A DNA stretch of 64,000 nt from UBA4459 sp963776205 (GCA_963776205.1 CAVZLR010000002.1:434001-498000), one strand, 5' to 3'; positions 10,331 to 23,194 are shown, counted from the stretch's first letter. Notes: generated by a model not told the origin, from the sequence alone. Translations and numbers: made by a program.

Positions 10331-10876
10331 ATGAGGAAATTATTTTTAATTCTGATTTTCAGTTTGTCAATACATTATATTTCCGCTCAAGAACCCGGTT
10401 ATATAACCTATAGTAGTTCTGTTAAATTGATTGCCCTACAGGGTAGTGAATCCTATGAATGGGAAAACACGGATAGTTCAGTTGTCCTTAATTATAAGAC
10501 CGGAGATTTTATTGCCAGGTTAAAGAACAGTGATTTTTACAATCCCCTGCATCCTGAGCCTTCCGATCCTGACATTGAACAAGAAGAGAGAGAATTTTTA
10601 TTCAAAGGCATATTTCCCATCAATGATTTAATCAATCAGAAAAGCACAAGCCAGCATTACAATGTTGAATTGCAGTTGATTTGTGATGATCTCAGGCTGA
10701 ACGAACCCGTTAATTTCGAAATGACGGTAACCAATCCAAACCCTGGCAGTTCTCAAAAAAGCTACCGGATATTTTCAATGCAGGGAATTCTATACAACGA
10801 TCAATTAAACCTGCAAGCATTTGATGGGTTTGATAATGAGATTGAATTGTATGATCAACTTCAATGGTTTTTTTGA
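10331..10876 (+). CDS. Secreted protein of unknown function
   Basis: Intact, 181 residues, with a signal peptide (MRKLFLILIFSLSIHYISAQ). The mature part looks all-beta, with segments such as GYITYSSSVKLIALQG, GDFIARLKNSDFYNP, FLFKGIFPINDLINQ and YNVELQLICDD. The order (export signal, a stretch that suppresses or limits substance in a barrel, short C-terminus QLQWFF) faintly recalls YceI-like lipocalins, but I cannot identify the diagnostic motifs and leave it unnamed. It is convergent with ispF; the two stop codons are about 17 bases apart. Confidence 0.75.
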   Translation: MRKLFLILIFSLSIHYISAQEPGYITYSSSVKLIALQGSESYEWENTDSSVVLNYKTGDFIARLKNSDFYNPLHPEPSDPDIEQEEREFLFKGIFPINDLINQKSTSQHYNVELQLICDDLRLNEPVNFEMTVTNPNPGSSQKSYRIFSMQGILYNDQLNLQAFDGFDNEIELYDQLQWFF

Positions 10877-10893
10877 AGGAAAATAAATTGGTT

Positions 10894-11376
10894 TTATTTG
10901 CCTTTGATGGATACAATAGCAAATGCGGCTATTCCATCTCCGTTTCCGATATAATCCAAGATGTTCTGTAGTGGTTGCTTTTACTGACACATCAGCAGGT
11001 CTGATATTTAAAACAGAAGCGATATTTGCTTTCATTTGAGGGACATGATCAGAAATTTTGGGTTCCTGAAGAACAACGGTTGTATCCACATTATTTACCT
11101 GGTATCCTTTTTCATTAATGAGCTTTAACACCTCACTTAAAATCAGCTGACTGTCAATATTTTTAAATTGAGGATTTGAATCGGGGAAGTAGGTTCCAAT
11201 GTCATCAAGACCGGCTGCACCGAGCAAAGCATCAGATAACGCATGTAATAAAACATCAGCATCAGAATGACCCAGAGCTCCTTTAGATAATTGATTGAAA
11301 CACCTCCGATAATTAATTTTCGACCGGGAACCAATGGATGAACATCGTAGCCAAAACCTACACGGAACTTGTTCAT
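10894..11376 (-). CDS. ispF: 2-C-methyl-D-erythritol 2,4-cyclodiphosphate synthase, two frameshifts
   Basis: IspF closes the 2,4-cyclodiphosphate ring in the MEP isoprenoid pathway. The start MNKFRVGFGYDVHPL carries the metal-binding Asp-x-His. GRKLIIGGVSI, LLGAAGLDDIGTYFPD, VDTTVVLQEPKI and SVKATTTEHLG follow, and the last segment (YIGNGDGIAAFAIVSIKGK, stop at 10894) is in another frame. Frameshifts fall near 11280 and 10960. The corrected length of about 160 residues is normal for the family. It starts 11 bases after porV on the same strand, so it is probably the last gene of the porU-porU-porV-ispF transcript. UppS, the polyprenyl synthase that uses this pathway's products, is at 62.4 kb. 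Confidence 0.9.
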
Positions 11377-11387
11377 CCTAACCCAAT

Positions 11388-12689
11388 TTAATTTTTATTC
11401 AGGTTATCGAAATTAAACAACAATGAAAAACGAAGTGTATTTTGTAGCGGATTTTGGTTAGCATTTCCGCCTGTCGGGATCAGATATGAGAAATCAAGAC
11501 CGAAGACATTGTACCTTAAGCCAACGCCCAGGGTGGCATATTGCCTGGCACCTTTTGATGCATGTTCCCAGAAATATCCGGCACGGATGGCTAAAATCTC
11601 ATTATACCAATATTCGGTACCAATTGAATAATAAAACTCTCTCAGTTCTTCCTTAAAAGCAGATCCTGATTCAACAGTTGTTTTAGTTGCTCCATTTTCT
11701 TCATATTCAATATTACCGTTTTCATCGGTTACTACCTCTACTTCTCCCGGAGCATCATACCAGGATTGGATCATACCTTTTATTACCGAAACATCAGGAT
11801 TCATACCTGCTGCTATTTCATATTGGTCAGTTCCTGGTATTGGAATATAATTACCTACACTATCCCAGGCATATACAGGAGGAGTAGGCACCAAAAATTT
11901 ATTTATATCTCCAAAAAATGCGAGTGTATTATAATCGTCCAATTCAAAGTTAAACGCGGTCCGATCCTTAGGTTTGTGGGTATAAAATCTTGTTCAATAT
12001 TACTGCTTGTATAAGATATTTTCTGCCCAATGTTGGAGATGTCCATTCCCCATGCGAATTTCGCATCCATGCTTTTAAACCAATTCACATCTTTTTCCCA
12101 ATAAATGGCCACATCTGCCGCAACTGAAATTCCCGGTTTGGTTTCCACACCCTGGACGGTTTGCCCCTGTGTTAGATTTGAATAAATAAAACGTCCTGCA
12201 ACTGCTAACGAAAAATAATCGGAGAGTTTTCTGTGCATAGGTTCCGTCAATGGCAAATTCATTAGGATTGAATGTACCCAGGTTGTAACCATTTTCATCA
12301 GTAAAATTGAATCTCACCAAGAGAGAAATATCTTAGTGAAAACGCGATGGCCTGCATATCACCTATCCTGTTATAATATGAAACATAGGCCATGTTAATG
12401 TCATTTACCAGATTACGCAACCAGGGTGTATACGAAATGGCAAATCCCATTTTATCCTGAATAAATGCATATTTGGCAGGATTATAATGCATTGCGTTTG
12501 CGTCAGGAGAAGTGGCTGCTCCTCCATCACCCATACCGCCTGATCTTGCATCAGGGCCAATGGTTAAGAAATGGAACTGCTGTATTTAATGTATTTACCG
12601 GAACTCCATTTTTTGTGACGTTATATTGAGCAAAAGAGCTGGCCACCAACATACATTAATCCTACTGTAATAATTGTCCTTAGTTTCAT
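11388..12689 (-). CDS. porV: Type IX secretion outer-membrane protein PorV (LptO), frameshifted
   Basis: The corrected gene runs from the ATG at 12689 (signal MKLRTIITVGLMYVGG..., cleavage near ASSFAQ) to the stop at 11388, about 430 residues. The family signature is present: RSGGMGDGGAATSPDANAMHYNP spans two frames around 12500-12560, followed by SYTPWLRNLVNDIN. The C-terminus has barrel strands (WYNEILAIRAGYFWE, YATLGVGLRYNVFGLDFSYL, LRFSLLFNFD). PorV is a 14-strand barrel that carries T9SS cargo from the translocon to the PorU sortase. Indels are evident near 12640, 12560, 12310, 12240 and 11930. The position directly downstream of two porU genes matches the conserved porU-porV order. Confidence 0.85.
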
Positions 12690-12777
12690 ACTGATATTAA
12701 ATGATTTTTAAAAAAGGTTTGCAAAAGTAACGATTTATTTCAGGTATTAGTATAAAGTAACTATGTAAACTATCTGG

Positions 12778-15700
12778 TTAATTAATTTTTATAAATTTTT
12801 GTTTTTGAATTGCTGTGCTTCCGATAGGATCTGTAACAATAATATTGTACATATAAACACCCGGAGTCAATTTTATTTCCATTGCTATCTTCACCATTCC
12901 ATTCAATTGGCTCTATATTAAATCCATTAGTTCTAAGCTGTTTATTAATGGTTGTTATAAACCTGCCGTTTATATCGAAAATACGAATTTCAACTTCTAA
13001 CTTAGAATTGCTTTTATTATGTCTGAAATCGAATTTTGTTGCATTGACTGAAAGGATTAGGATAGTTTAATACACCTGAAAGCTGAACATCTGCATTTTC
13101 ATCAATATAAAACTCAACTTCTGTTTCAGATGAATTATTATGCAAATCCCATGCTTTTATACTGAGTGTATGCCAACCTGGATTTAAAGTACCCAATTGA
13201 TGAACAATCGATCCGCTTTTATATGAATCTGTATCTATGTTGAAATAGTCATTCATGATCATCGAATTGGAATAATCATCATCAATCACCATTACAATAT
13301 CACGTCCCAGGCCTAATCCTGTATAACTAATTCCCTGGTCATCCGAAATATCAGCAAGCAATAACGGGTTTGCATGAAGTAGCATCACCGGAATTAAATG
13401 TTTTATCTTCAAGATAAATACGAATGACAGGCCCGGTATTATCAGGTGATGACGTATTGGCATCAATACCTCCGACTACTAAATTTTCATAGGCCCCCCA
13501 GGCATCTACCATATGGGCGGTATCAAGCGCATAATAGCTAATCTTACCAAATCCGTAATCGTACGAAATATCTTTAGGCACAACGAATGAGAATTCAAAC
13601 TGACCATTTTTCACAGATACCCTCCCATCAAATAATAATTTATCTGTCAATTGAAATGATTCAGGATAGCTCCCGTTATCATTTCCCTGGGTTGTATAAT
13701 TTGAAGGTTTATCATATACTTTGGGATAAATATAGCCATTGAAATTTGTTCATTGAATCTCCCAGGTTCATTCGCTATATTTTCCTTGTACTGTCACTTC
13801 CTCCAGCGCCCTGATTGTATCTGCTAGTGCTGTTTACATCCTCTGCATTAATACCGGTTGTAACAATTTCATATTGAGGAAATGCAAGCTTCAATGCAGG
13901 ATCACCAAGCAATACAAAATTCAGATAGTTATTATCAGACGGAATTTTTGACAACCTTACCAGGTCACCTAAGCGCGGCAATTCCCCATTGATTTTATTA
14001 TTCATATTCTCATATATCCGCCGGTTTACCACAATATTGGCATGGGCATATGCCAGCCTCGTTGTTGTAAGCAAGGCAATACCTCCACCATGTCTCATTT
14101 AAATACACGTATTCACCTGCCGATATAAATTCGGGATCATCAAAACGTGAAAACTCACATGTAGCGGTTATAAACAATGGCAAATTATCATAGTTTCCGA
14201 AAGAATGGATCATGGGCAAATCCAAAATGTATGACTTCTGACCAACCTATTAATCCACCATGCCCCGTATAATTTATGATAAGTGCACCACTTTCAACTT
14301 GCTTTGTGATTAGATCATTTACTTCCGGAAATCTTTTTCCGCCAGGTACCGTAATTTTGGCAAATGCATCCGAAAATATCTTATTGATCCTGATACCGGG
14401 ATGCAGGGTATCGGCAATTCCAATTAATTGTTTGGCCTGATGCAAATGCAAATTATTATCGCCATCATCTGCAATAAAACAAAATTGGCTGCGCCAATCC
14501 CGCATCACCTTATTATTTCTGCTGAGATAATGTTCAACTTTATCAACAGCTGTTTTGGCCTGCACTATATTTACAACTGGAAAACGACCGATACCAATGT
14601 CTAATTCCCCAGAACAATTCTGGCCTTCATCTTCATCTAACAAACCAAAAAATCGTCGGTTACAAACGAACTGGTCAGTCGGAGTGATTCTTTTGATTCG
14701 ATAGGTAGGTACAAAATTGGTGTTCTCATGTACACGATGTTTATAATCATATGATGCATCACCAAACAGTAAGAGATAACCGGGAGCCTTCACCAAATGC
14801 TTCACGTGAATACAACATCCTCATAAAATCCCTGATTGCCGAAACATCCTGAGAACCTGAAGAAAACTCATTATAAATCTGTTCAGGAGTAACTACTATT
14901 ACATCCATACCGTCAACAGATTCATGAATACCTGCCAGGCGATGGGCTTGTTCAAGAAATGATTCAGGGCTTATAATTACAAAATCAACATCTGAAATAC
15001 TATGCAGGTTTTGATTTTGCACTGCTTCATAGGAAACAGGGATATAATATCCATTCTTGTCACAAATAATAAACTCCCTCAGCGAATCTGTTGGCAATGT
15101 ATAGTGGATGCTATTTTCATTTTGTAAAAATTCAATATTTCGCGGTATAAATGGATTTGTTATATCCCAAACAACATTGATTGTTACCTGCATTTTCAAT
15201 TTCAAACCTTGTGATATTTCCAGCAGCAGCTGTTCCCGGGTCACGAAAATCCATTTGTCCGCCATCAAATATCAAGTGACCTCTCTACATTCAACTCAAT
15301 ACAACTTAGCCATGCATTAGCAGTAACATCATCGGTTAATATATTTAACCTTAATATCAATTTGATCCTCTTCTGTAAAAAACGTGACTGATTTTGTTGA
15401 TCGCCGGGCATAAATACCTCCGTTACTGCTCACTTTTGAAATTAAAATTGAATCAATAACCAGCATTTCGTTCGCATATACCTGGTAATATGAATTTGTA
15501 AATGCCCTCCCTATAATCTCAAAGCTTAAATAAACGGGAGTTTCATGCACTTTATTTGGAAAAGAAAATGAAAATGTTCGTTCTAATGTATCACCTGAGA
15601 AACTTTCACCAAACCATTCTTTCCCTGAATAAATAAGGTTTTCCAAATCTTTATCGTGTACATCAAAGTCTGAGAAACTGGTTATCGTAAATGTAGGTTG

Positions 15701-16601
15701 TTGTGCGGAACTTGGAATGTTTTCTATTCTCATTCCGTTTCCCTGATTTGTTGTTAGAAAATAATAAGTAGTATCAGTATAGAAATTATTTTCGTGATGA
15801 AATCGTGATGAAAAAATATTGTACTCCCAAATAACCGGTGAAATGGCATTAAAAACAATATAGTCGCCCTGGTTAAATTCGCCATCGCTATCGCCCATAA
15901 TTTTGATTGCATTTTCAGATAAATCATCCGTACGTTCAATGGCATTATATTCGGGCAGCATGCCTTTATAATTTCCGAAAATTCCGATTTCATCAATATC
16001 AAGGCTTTCCGGAGTTATACCTAATGCTTGCAAATCGCTGTAGGTAATTTTATGAATTCCTGTTTGAACGATTCCAATTTTATACCAGTTTCCTTCACTC
16101 AGAACAGAGTTGTCCTTGAATGAGGTTTCCCTGTTCAACTGTTTTTTCCCAGGTTCAACCGGAATGAGATTAAGGATAATTTTAAAATCAGTAATGAGTT
16201 GAATGTCCATTTCATTCTGCCCTGCAATCATTGGTACAACATAAATTTTTGCGGTTAGCTGATCGTATTCAATCTGCCATAGCGGTTTATCTTTTAATAA
16301 ATCTGCATCTGTAAGGCCGGATGACTCAGTAAAAGAAAGTGTATCTGACTCAGCAATTTCGAATTGCAATTCATAACCCCAATATTCGGATGGCAAATCA
16401 ATTTGAACTGAATAAACCGGCAACGCACCATAAGCAATAGAATGAATATTGTCCTTTAAAAGAGATGGTTTGAATTTCAATATCCTTTACTGTCTTTTGA
16501 ACATCTGTGGTATTCCAGTCAATATGTACTTCTATCTCATCCTGTCCAAACATGAACATGGGAACTATTGCGATTAATATAATGAGATATAACTGCTTCA
16601 T
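12778..16601 (-). CDS. porU: Type IX secretion sortase PorU, second tandem copy, heavily frameshifted
   Basis: Gingipain-like C25 peptidase that removes the C-terminal signal of T9SS cargo. The start at 16601 gives signal peptide MKQLYLIILIAIVPMFMFGQ. The order of parts is: N-terminal beta domains; ALGITPESLDIDEIGIFGN; EFSSGSQDVSAIRDFM; LLLFGDASYDYKHR; the catalytic His region YTGHGGLIGWS near 14265; the catalytic Cys region PLFITATCEFSRFDDP near 14170; and a C-terminal YPNPF domain ending IKIN at 12778. Corrected length is about 1270 residues, normal for PorU. About ten indels are evident (for example near 16445, 15338, 15270, 15185, 14780, 14200, 14090, 13750, 13400 and 13050). It lies 42 bases downstream of the first copy. 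Confidence 0.85.
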
Positions 16602-16643
16602 TTTTTCGAATGGCAAAATTACAATTGTTTTGCTAATACCACT

Positions 16644-19600
16644 TTATCGTAAAAATACCAATTTTGAAGTATCATGTGCGGTAGCCCCATTTTCATTCTT
16701 AACAAGCACCCGATACACATAAAACCCTTTTCCGATGGTAGCCCCATTGTCGTCTAAACCATCCCACTTTATAGGTGTTGACTGATATCCTTCCGGGTTA
16801 ATCCTTGTTTCGATGGTTTTTACTTTTCTTCCATCCGTTGCATAGATGATAATTTTCACATCCAGATCCTGACCTGACTGATTATGGTCAAAAATAAAAT
16901 TGGTTTCGTATATGAACGGGTTGGGGTAATTTAGTAAGTTTTCAACAATCATTTGACTCTGCGAGAAGACTACGAAATTTAAATAAGCTGTTGACGAGTT
17001 GTTATAAATATCCCAAACTTTCAGGCTTAAAACATGGGGGCCATCAGCCAGGTTGCTCATCGGATAATTTATCTCTCCGCTTTGGAAACTATTGATGTCG
17101 GCCTTGTAATATTGATTGAGAATATAACTTTGGCCGTTATCATCATCTATAGTAGCAACAATATCGTGTCCTATACCATTTCCCGTTGTATTAATGCCGC
17201 TCTCATCAAATACAAATGCCAGAAGATCAGGGTTTTGATCTGTTTTACCTCCAGATACAAATGTTGTATCGTTCATGAACAATGCAATGTCAGGTCCCTT
17301 TTCATCGCTTTCCGCTTCTTCATTGAATCCTCCAATAATAATATTTTCATAGTATCCGGCTCCATCTTCATCATCATTTCTTACGTAATAGCTTATCCTG
17401 CCAACACCATAACTATAGGAAATATCACGTGGCATGATGAATTCAAATATGAATGTGCCATTTGTAATACTCACCTGCCCGTTAAACAATATATTTTTCC
17501 TTACAAGAAAAGTTGTCGGACTATTCTCATCTCCATAGGTTTCTACTTCTGAATACTTATCATACACTGTGGGAAAAGCTTGTCCGTTGAAATCTGTCAA
17601 ATGATTTCCCTGCCTGTCAGTTACAATTCCTTCAACCTTAACTTTTGACAATGCCTGCAATGTATCAGGCACATTCTCAATCACAAACTCATCATTAATT
17701 TTAATGGTCTCAGCCCAGTGTTCAGTGTAAGCCAGTTGTAAAGCCGGATCGCCTATAAGAATAAACTTGCTGTCATTTTCTCCACCTATTACCTTCGAGT
17801 TCATAATTACATCACCCAAACAGGGATATGATCCATTTGTCCTTTCAAAAAGATTATTATTATAAATGGCCATATTTAATGCCAGGTTCGAGCTTGCAAA
17901 TGTTGCCCTTGTAGTCGACATCAATGCAATGGCACCCCCATTATCATTAAGAAATACGAATTCACCTGCCGAAACACGGGTAGGATCATCGTAACGGGTA
18001 AATTCACAAGTAGCTGTAATAAACAATGGTAATTTATCTTCATTACTCCACGAGTTTATATCAGCTATCTGCATAAATTTTTCATGCCCTAGTCCACTTT
18101 CACCACCATGACCGGAATAATTAAAAATGAGGGTTCCGTTTTCAATTTTATCATTGATGGCTTTGTTCATATCTGGTGACGCCTGTCCTCCCGGAGTGGC
18201 AATTTGCTTATAAGCATCCAGATAAATTTTATCAATATTGTACACCGGGTAATGCTGAAAAACATAATCCGATAAATCTTCAGCATGATTCAGATGGAGG
18301 TTATTATCGCCATCATCGGCAACAAAAGTGAGCATGTTTCGCCAGGGTTTCATTACTTTTGTTGTATTGGTAGCATAACTCACTGTTTTATCAACGGCAG
18401 ATATGGCCTGCTCCATTGTGCTTGCAACAAATCGGCCAATTCCGATGTCAACCCTTCCCGAAATGCCTTCGCCATCATCCAGGTAGCCATAATAATCATC
18501 ACTTGCTATAGATCTCACAATATTCATTGACTCAATCGATTCCCAACAAGGCACAAAATTCGTATTGTCCGCTAGTACGGTTTTTATAATCGAACGAAGC
18601 ATCACCAAATAGCAGCAGGTATTTAATTTCCTGACCAGGATCACTGTTGTCATAAAGCATTTTTACAAAATCCCTGATCGCTGTAATATCCTGTGATCCT
18701 GAAGAAAATTCATTATAAATTAATTCCGGAATCGTTACAAACGAATTCAGATTATCTATGCTTTTATGAAAATCTGCTAGGCGATTGGCTTCTTCCAGGA
18801 ATTCTTCATTCGCTATGATAAGGTAATCAATATTTTTTAAACCATGCAGGTTCTGATTTGCCAACTGTTTGACAAATATCGTTTTATAGAGTCCATCTCC
18901 ATCGTAAAATGCAATGTATTCTTTTAACTCCTCAGCACTCGCATTGAATTCAAACATGCCTGAAGATAATTGCGCATTTACTTTTTTGGCCTGAACAGGT
19001 TCAGTGATATCCCAAATAATTAACTCAGAAGTAGCATTTCCCAGGCGATACTTTGCAATTTGGACGTTTGTATCATCGATAGGTGCACGGAACATCATCT
19101 GGGTGCCTGACATTAGTAATCTGCCTTTTTACATTCAGCTCGATAAAATCAAGATAACCGATTGAGTTATTGGAACTCCTGTTATATACGGTTTTTATAA
19201 CCAATTGATCATTATTTGGCGTGAATTTGAAATTTGTTCCGTTATATTTTCCCAATTGATATGGATTATCAGCAAAAACAATCCCCATGGAAAGGGTTTT
19301 TTCCAATTGGTTATTAACATATAAAGCAAAAGCACTCGAAGAATAAGCCTTGGCTGCAAAAGCACAGCTCATATACCCGCTTTCCGTTTCATTTATAATA
19401 TTCGGGAAGTTGAATGTAAATTCTTTGGTAATATTAAAATCATATACTTCTCCGAACCATTGCCGTCCTGTATTGAATAAATTCTTTTCATCCAGTTCAT
19501 GATGTGCATAATCAGTAAATTCATTAATAACTGCATCATGCTGACCCGCTGGGGGCTGCATGGTTTGAATTCTGCTTGCATTTTCATTTAATACTGTGAT

Positions 19601-20454
19601 GAAGTAATAGGAGAAATCGTCGTAATAATTGGACTGGAAATTAAAAACTCCTGAAAGTGAATTATATTTCCATGTTACAGGTCCTTCTCCATAAAATAGT
19701 ATATAATCATTCGGATCAAATGAACCATCATCTTCACCAACCACTATAATAGGATTTTGCACCAGGTCGTTATGCCTGGGGATATTGTTCACTTCAGGAA
19801 GAATACCGCCACCATTTCCAAAAACGGCTATTTTTTTTGGATTCGCCGATACATTGAATCCCATTTCCTGTAATTCCTGGTAGGTGATTTTATAAATTCC
19901 ACTTTTGTCAATTTTAACTTTAAACCACTCCCCTTCCGCTAATACCGAGTTACCTCTTTCCCGTTACTATCATCTCCGTTCAGGCTGATCATCCACTTGA
20001 ATAACCAGATTAAAAGATGACAGTTTTTCAAAAACTGAACTATCAGCATTCCATCTAATTGGCTGAAACCTAACCTGAACAAAAGGTTGTTTTCTGCGAA
20101 TAACCAACTCACAATCTGGGGTTATACTTATATTCTTTAGCGAATAATCTTTCAATAACAACTGTTCTTCATCTGTTAGATGGAATATAAATATCATTTT
20201 CTATGGTGCAGCTAACAAGTGCATCAGAAGTATGAATTGCATAAGTCATTTACAAAGGTCGGAATTACATCTAAATAGGGATAATAAGCCCCATCAAATG
20301 AAAGACGACTTATTTCAATTCCCTCTTTTATTGTAAATTTCTGAATGCTCGTCCATTTAATTTCTTCTTTGAAATCATAAGGAATTGCAACTGTAACAGT
20401 GTGAGCCAATAAAATAATCGCCACTCAACAGCAGCGGCTTCTAAAAAATGGCAT
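16644..20454 (-). CDS. porU: Type IX secretion sortase PorU, first tandem copy, frameshifted
   Basis: Paralogue of the following gene with the same layout: GIYKITY-like segment; ELQEMGFNVSANPKKIAVFGN; NEFSSGSQDITAIRDFVKML; LLLFGDASFDYKNR; catalytic His region YSGHGGESGLG near 18110; catalytic Cys region PLFITATCEFTRYDDP near 18010; and a C-terminal domain NLLNYPNPFIYETNF ... GFYVYRVL. The dyad residues are present in both copies. By eye the two are clearly homologous but only moderately similar, so the duplication is old. The start is uncertain: ATG 20454 requires reading through a local stop, and GTG 20424 gives a signal-like VAIILLAHTVTVA. At least five indels occur (near 20420, 20210, 19960, 19100 and 18600), but the last 2 kb are clean. 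Confidence 0.8.
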
Positions 20455-20644
20455 GCTTAATAGGTTATCTTTCAAATAATAATGCTTTAATGCATATTGG
20501 AATTTAGTTCACTACAATGAACGAACTTTTTTTTGATTTATTTTATCGAAATTATAAAACCTCCTGTAAGTTATATTGTTGCATTTTTTAAATAAAATGA
20601 AAATATTGTAATATTGCACTTTGGTTGACACTAGCCCAATTAAA

Positions 20645-21650
20645 ATGCTGAGAAACAGACTTCTTCAATTAATTATCTTTTTTGGTTTTTCACTTATCGT
20701 GATTTCTGGAAAAGCACAGGACTGCAATTTTCTCAATTTTATGCAAATCCACTATACCTTAATCCTGCATTGGCAGGAGCAACAGAATGTGCCAGGGTCA
20801 ATTTAAACTATCGCAATCAATGGCCATCACTCACCAATGCATTTATAACATACAGCATTACTTACGATCAAAACCTTCCTTCAATAAATAGCGGATTTGG
20901 TGTGATCTTAATTAACGACAGGCAAGGTGACGGTGCATTGAACACGACTATGGCTGGCGCTATTTATGCTTATAATTTGCAGGTATCTGAAGGCATGTTT
21001 ATTCGCTTTGGTGCCGAAGCATCCTATTACCAGCAACGATTGGATTGGGAAAAACTTGTTTTTGCTGACCAGATAAATCCAATTAATGGTTCTATCAGTA
21101 ATATTTCCAACCAAACACCACCGGAAAATACAAACATTGGCGTTGCAGATTTTTCAGTGGGAACAGTTGTCAGATATTATGATCAGTTTTTTGTTGGATT
21201 TACTGCTGATCATATTACGCAACCCAGCCTGTCATTTTATGACAATCCGGATGATAAATTGCCCCTAAAATAACAGCACATGGGGGTGTATCTATCAATG
21301 TTAGCCGCGGTATTACTTGGTAATGTTAATGAAAATGATTTTAGTATAGAACCCCATATTTTGTATATGTATCAGCAAGATTTTCAACAATTAATGCTGG
21401 TTTATACCTAAATCGGAAGCCTTTTGTTTTAGGCGCATGGTTCCGACATAATTTTCAGAATCCGGATGCCGTTATTTTATTAATTGGTATTTCATTTAAA
21501 AATATTAAATTTGGCTACAGTTATGATATAGGGCTTTCCAAGGTTGGTGGTGAAGCATTGGGCGCTCATGAAATTTCATTTGCATGGGATTTCTGTATTT
21601 ATAATGATAAAAAAAGAACAATCAGGGCAATAAAAACCCCCTTATTTTAG
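20645..21650 (+). CDS. PorP/SprF family type IX secretion outer-membrane protein, frameshifted
   Basis: The start at 20645 gives signal peptide MLRNRLLQLIIFFGFSLIVISGKAQ. After an indel-rich stretch (20725-20780) the family hallmark can be read in the right frames: FSQFYANP-like, YLNPALAGATECARVNLNYRNQWP, then SYDQNLPSINSGFG, GAIYAYNLQVSEGMFIRFG and LDWEKLVFADQI. Further frame changes near 21272 and 21320 lead to a clean end KTPLF at 21650. Corrected length is about 330 residues, usual for the family. PorP/SprF proteins are outer-membrane barrels of the T9SS, often several per genome. The gene diverges from porU1 and runs 35 bases ahead of gldJ, with which it probably forms an operon. Confidence 0.85.
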
Positions 21651-21685
21651 TTATTACAAAGCAAAAAACACAAACACAATTAAAG

Positions 21686-23170
21686 ATGTTTAGAATCAGC
21701 AAGTTATCTATTTTATTATTAGGTGCTTTTGCATTTATGGTATTCAATTCCTCTTGTACAAGCAACAAAAGGTCAAGAACTACAGGCTGGGAATATAACA
21801 ATCCTGCCAATGGAGGATTTGAAGTTTCAGAATATACAGAACAAATTACCGGCCCCGGATTAATTTTAATTGAAGGCGGTACATTTACGATGGGTGCTAC
21901 CGCAGAAACACCATTTTATGAATGGGATAATTTACCGAGAAAAGTAACCCTCAGCAGTTTTTATATGGACCAAACAGAGGTGAGCAACCTCGATTATCGT
22001 GAATATATTTATTGGCTGAACCGGGTATTTGGAGAAAGTTATCCTACAGTTGTTCAAAAAGCATTACCTGACACGCTGGTTTGGCGCGACAGGCTTGCCT
22101 ATAACGAACCATTGGTTCAAACCTATTTCCGCCATCCATCATATCAGCATTATCCGGTAGTTGGTGTTTCCTGGGTTCAGGCCAATGATTATGCATCATG
22201 GAGAACTGACCGTGTTAACGAAAATATCCTGATTCAAACAGGCATACTTGATTTTGATCCCGACCAGAAAGATGAAAACAACTTTAACACAGAAGCATAT
22301 TTAGCTGGCCAATATGAAGGATTGGTTAATGAAGGAATGGAAGACCTTGATCCGAGCGGAACAGGGATAAGAAATGTAAGATTTGAAGATGGTATTATGC
22401 TGCCGAGTTATCGTTTGCCCACCGAAGCTGAATGGGAATATGCTGCACTTGGACTGGTTGGAAATACATTATATAACCGAGTTGTTGAAAGAAAAGAGTT
22501 TCCATGGAATGGTGATGGTGTTAGAACTGACGAAACCAAATATTACGGCAGTTTTGTTACGAACTTCAAACGCGGAAGGGGTGACTATATGGGTGTTGCC
22601 GGTAATCTGAATGACGGTGCTGCCATTCCTGCTCCTGTAGGGTCATACTGGCCAAACGACTATGGCCTTTATAATATGGGAGGTAACGTAAGTGAATGGG
22701 TACTGGATGTTTACCGTCCCATGTCACATGAACTGGTTAGCGATTACAATCCTTTCAGAGGTAATGTTTTCAAAAATATTGAAAAAGATATGGATGGTGG
22801 TATTGCTGAAAAAGACAGCTTAGGTAGAATTAAATATGTTGAAGTGTCAGCTGAAGAAACTGCCAACCGGAAAAATTACAGGAAAGCAGATAACATCAAC
22901 TACCGTGATGGAGATTATGAATCTACCATTCAAGCTGATTGGTTGGGAAGTTATGACGATGATAATGCTACAGCAGAGATGTATGAATATGGTGTAACTT
23001 CATTAATTTCTGACAAATCACGTGTTATTAAAGGAGGTTCATGGAACGATGGAGTTTATTACCTGAGCCCAGGAACAAGAAGATATCTGAATGAAGATGA
23101 ATCAGCTTCAACAGTTGGTTTCCGTTGCGCCATGATACGTGTAGGAAGCCCTGTTGCCGGAAATAGATAA
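21686..23170 (+). CDS. gldJ: Gliding motility / type IX secretion lipoprotein GldJ
   Basis: Intact, 494 residues. The lipoprotein signal ends in FNSSC (Cys near residue 24). A TTGWEYNNPANGGFE linker precedes an FGE-sulfatase (SUMF1-like) fold: GPGLILIEGGTFTMGA, SFYMDQTEVSNLDY, YPVVGVSWVQANDYASWR, SYRLPTEAEWEYAA, LYNMGGNVSEWVLDVY, IKGGSWNDG and STVGFRCA. The GPGLxLIEGGTFTMG and YWLNRVFG...YP...LPDTLVWR segments fit GldJ better than GldK/PorK. In this phylum GldJ is an outer-membrane-anchored lipoprotein needed for T9SS function and gliding. Genes for GldK-L-M-N do not follow; a strong terminator ends the unit instead. Confidence 0.88.
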   Translation: MFRISKLSILLLGAFAFMVFNSSCTSNKRSRTTGWEYNNPANGGFEVSEYTEQITGPGLILIEGGTFTMGATAETPFYEWDNLPRKVTLSSFYMDQTEVSNLDYREYIYWLNRVFGESYPTVVQKALPDTLVWRDRLAYNEPLVQTYFRHPSYQHYPVVGVSWVQANDYASWRTDRVNENILIQTGILDFDPDQKDENNFNTEAYLAGQYEGLVNEGMEDLDPSGTGIRNVRFEDGIMLPSYRLPTEAEWEYAALGLVGNTLYNRVVERKEFPWNGDGVRTDETKYYGSFVTNFKRGRGDYMGVAGNLNDGAAIPAPVGSYWPNDYGLYNMGGNVSEWVLDVYRPMSHELVSDYNPFRGNVFKNIEKDMDGGIAEKDSLGRIKYVEVSAEETANRKNYRKADNINYRDGDYESTIQADWLGSYDDDNATAEMYEYGVTSLISDKSRVIKGGSWNDGVYYLSPGTRRYLNEDESASTVGFRCAMIRVGSPVAGNR

Positions 23171-23194
23171 AAAGAACAATATTTTATAAATTTA

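Noticed and set aside
12778..20454. The two C25 genes as secreted gingipain-type proteases
   Set aside because: They sit directly before porV and have the PorU layout and length, so the sortase reading is better.
21686..23170. SUMF1 lipoprotein as GldK/PorK
   Set aside because: The GPGL.LIEGGTFTMG and WLNRVFG segments fit GldJ, and no gldL follows.
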